Source of the DNA: Amaranthus tricolor | Lineage: Eukaryota; Streptophyta; Magnoliopsida; Caryophyllales; Amaranthaceae | Length of the DNA stretch: 64,000 nucleotides | Direction of reading: 5' to 3' | Assembly (NCBI RefSeq): GCF_026212465.1 | Contig: NC_080056.1 | Span: 19,147,246 to 19,211,245, forward strand | Part shown: in pieces, positions 62,964 to 64,000 of the stretch | Layout of the letters: every line of letters begins with the position of its first letter | Numbering within the stretch: the stretch's first letter is position 1 | Notes under the pieces: model-generated | What the model was told of the DNA's origin: nothing | Seen by the model: only the letters and a program-made list of their open reading frames with translations | Database searches by the model: none | Translations under genes and position numbers: made by a program

Positions 62964-64000
62964 AGTTGGAGCATAAGGATTATGAATACCCAACTTGGAG
63001 AGAAGAAAATCAAATTGTGTTTTACCGAGAGCCTTTGTAAATATATCTGCTAACTAAGAAGTTGTTGAAACATGAGACGGAGAAATTAAATTGTCACTGA
63101 TCGCATCCCTAACAAAATGACAATCCACTTCAATATGTTTCGTTCTTTCATGGAAAACCGGATTCTTTGCTATATGCAAAGCTGACTGACTATCACAAAA
63201 CAACTTGATTGCCTATGGATGAATCACCCTTAAACTCGACAATAAAGCCTTTGATCATTTCAGCTCACAAGTAATGGAGGCCGTGGACTTGTACTCGGCC
63301 TCAGCGGAGGACCGAGACATCGTTTGTTTCTTCTTTGTTTTCCAAGGAATAGGAGAGTGACCTAAAAATACCAGGCAACCCATAAGAGATCGCCGTGTAA
63401 TAGGACATGCTGCCCAATCCGCATCACACCAACCTTGCAGAGATAGATCGCACTCTACACTCAACAAAATATCCTGTCTTGGTGTCCCTTTCAAGTAACG
63501 GACAACCCTTAAGGCTGCCTCCCAATGCTCGATTCTCGGCTCCTACATGAATTGAGAGATAATGTGTACCGAATATGCTAAGTCCGAACAAGTAACACCA
63601 AGATATATCAAGTGACCAACTAGCCTGCGATACGACTGTGGATCCGCAAGCAACTCACCATTAGCCAAACCAAGTTTATGATTTTGCTCTATAGGAGAAC
63701 CAATTGGCTTGGCACCCAAAAGACCTACTTCAGACACAATATCTAGAGTATACTTCCTTTGACACAAAAACAATCCTGCAAAGCTACGAGCAACTTCTAT
63801 ACCCAGAAAATATTTCAAGGGACCTAAATCCTTCATTTTTGAAACGGTCACCAAGATAAGACTTGAAAGTACACAAAGCAACGGAATCATTCCCAGTTAT
63901 AATCAAATCATTAAGATAAACTAAGACATTAATTTGAATATGTGCTTTAGTGAATGTAAATAACGAATAATAGGAATAAGATTGAAGAAATCCATACTCT
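62964..64000 (-). pseudogene. Copia reverse transcriptase and RNase H, broken
   Basis: From the right edge leftward the minus strand reads VLVYLNDLIITGN (about 63935-63895), where the catalytic YVDD has become YLND. KMKDLGPLKYFLGIEVAR, LVGHLIYL and SVHIISQFM follow, then a stop. HWEAALRVVRYLKGTPRQD, RNase H CDADWAACPITRRS and RSSAEAEYKS come next, then a damaged end FTKALGKTQFDFLLSKLGIH before the stop. The order is standard copia. The changed active site, the internal stop near 63540 and others in RNase H show that it is dead. The upstream part lies beyond the window. Confidence 0.9.

Overview
This is a plant nuclear window, almost certainly from a eudicot. It is AT-rich, its genes are split by GT-AG introns, and it carries plant-type LTR retrotransposons, MITEs and long (TA)n tracts. 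I cannot name the species. Only three host genes are supported: a pectin methylesterase inhibitor-like gene cut by the left edge (minus strand, 1-572), an IRE-type AGC protein kinase in 15 inferred exons (minus strand, 21940-31768), and a single-exon carboxylesterase (plus strand, 61344-62309). Nearly everything else is mobile or decayed mobile DNA.

Layout, left half. After the inhibitor gene and 3.7 kb of repeat-bearing spacer there is a complete Ty1/copia element (4255-9255). It has apparently identical 199-bp LTRs, a 5-bp target duplication and one intact 1502-codon gag-pol frame. Two Stowaway-type MITEs follow. A 2.8-kb copia deletion derivative comes next (13476-16280; 641-bp LTRs; only gag and protease left), then a wrecked CACTA TNP2-type transposase (17309-19140) and a copia gag relic. 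The kinase gene follows, with one tiny TRIM retrotransposon and several MITE-like insertions in its introns.

Layout, right half. From 33 to 53 kb there is a nest of insertions. A decayed copia element (about 33078-39335) was split near its pol stop codon by a 3.0-kb CACTA element (33209-36232, TSD AGC). That CACTA itself carries a piece of a gypsy LTR. A Ty3/gypsy element of Tekay-like type with 3.8-kb LTRs and a non-coding interior occupies 39951-51515. Its interior holds a related solo LTR (47291-49556, TSD GAATT). (TA)n tracts abut both ends of the gypsy element. On the right side three exact-length 284-bp MITEs sit inside the (TA)n tract. Beyond lie a foldback element (53481-54325), fields of degenerate short tandem repeats, an LTR-like piece, a broken hAT transposase (57560-59512), the carboxylesterase, and a copia 3' end running off the right edge.

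The three host genes belong to unrelated processes (cell-wall enzyme control, polarised growth signalling, small-ester hydrolysis), and nothing suggests they act together. The notable biology is transposon structure: nested dating, microsatellite-targeted MITEs, a 287-bp TRIM in a kinase intron, and LTR elements that kept ends but lost genes. All coordinates and exon joins were read by eye. Family names rest on motif recognition, not on database searches.
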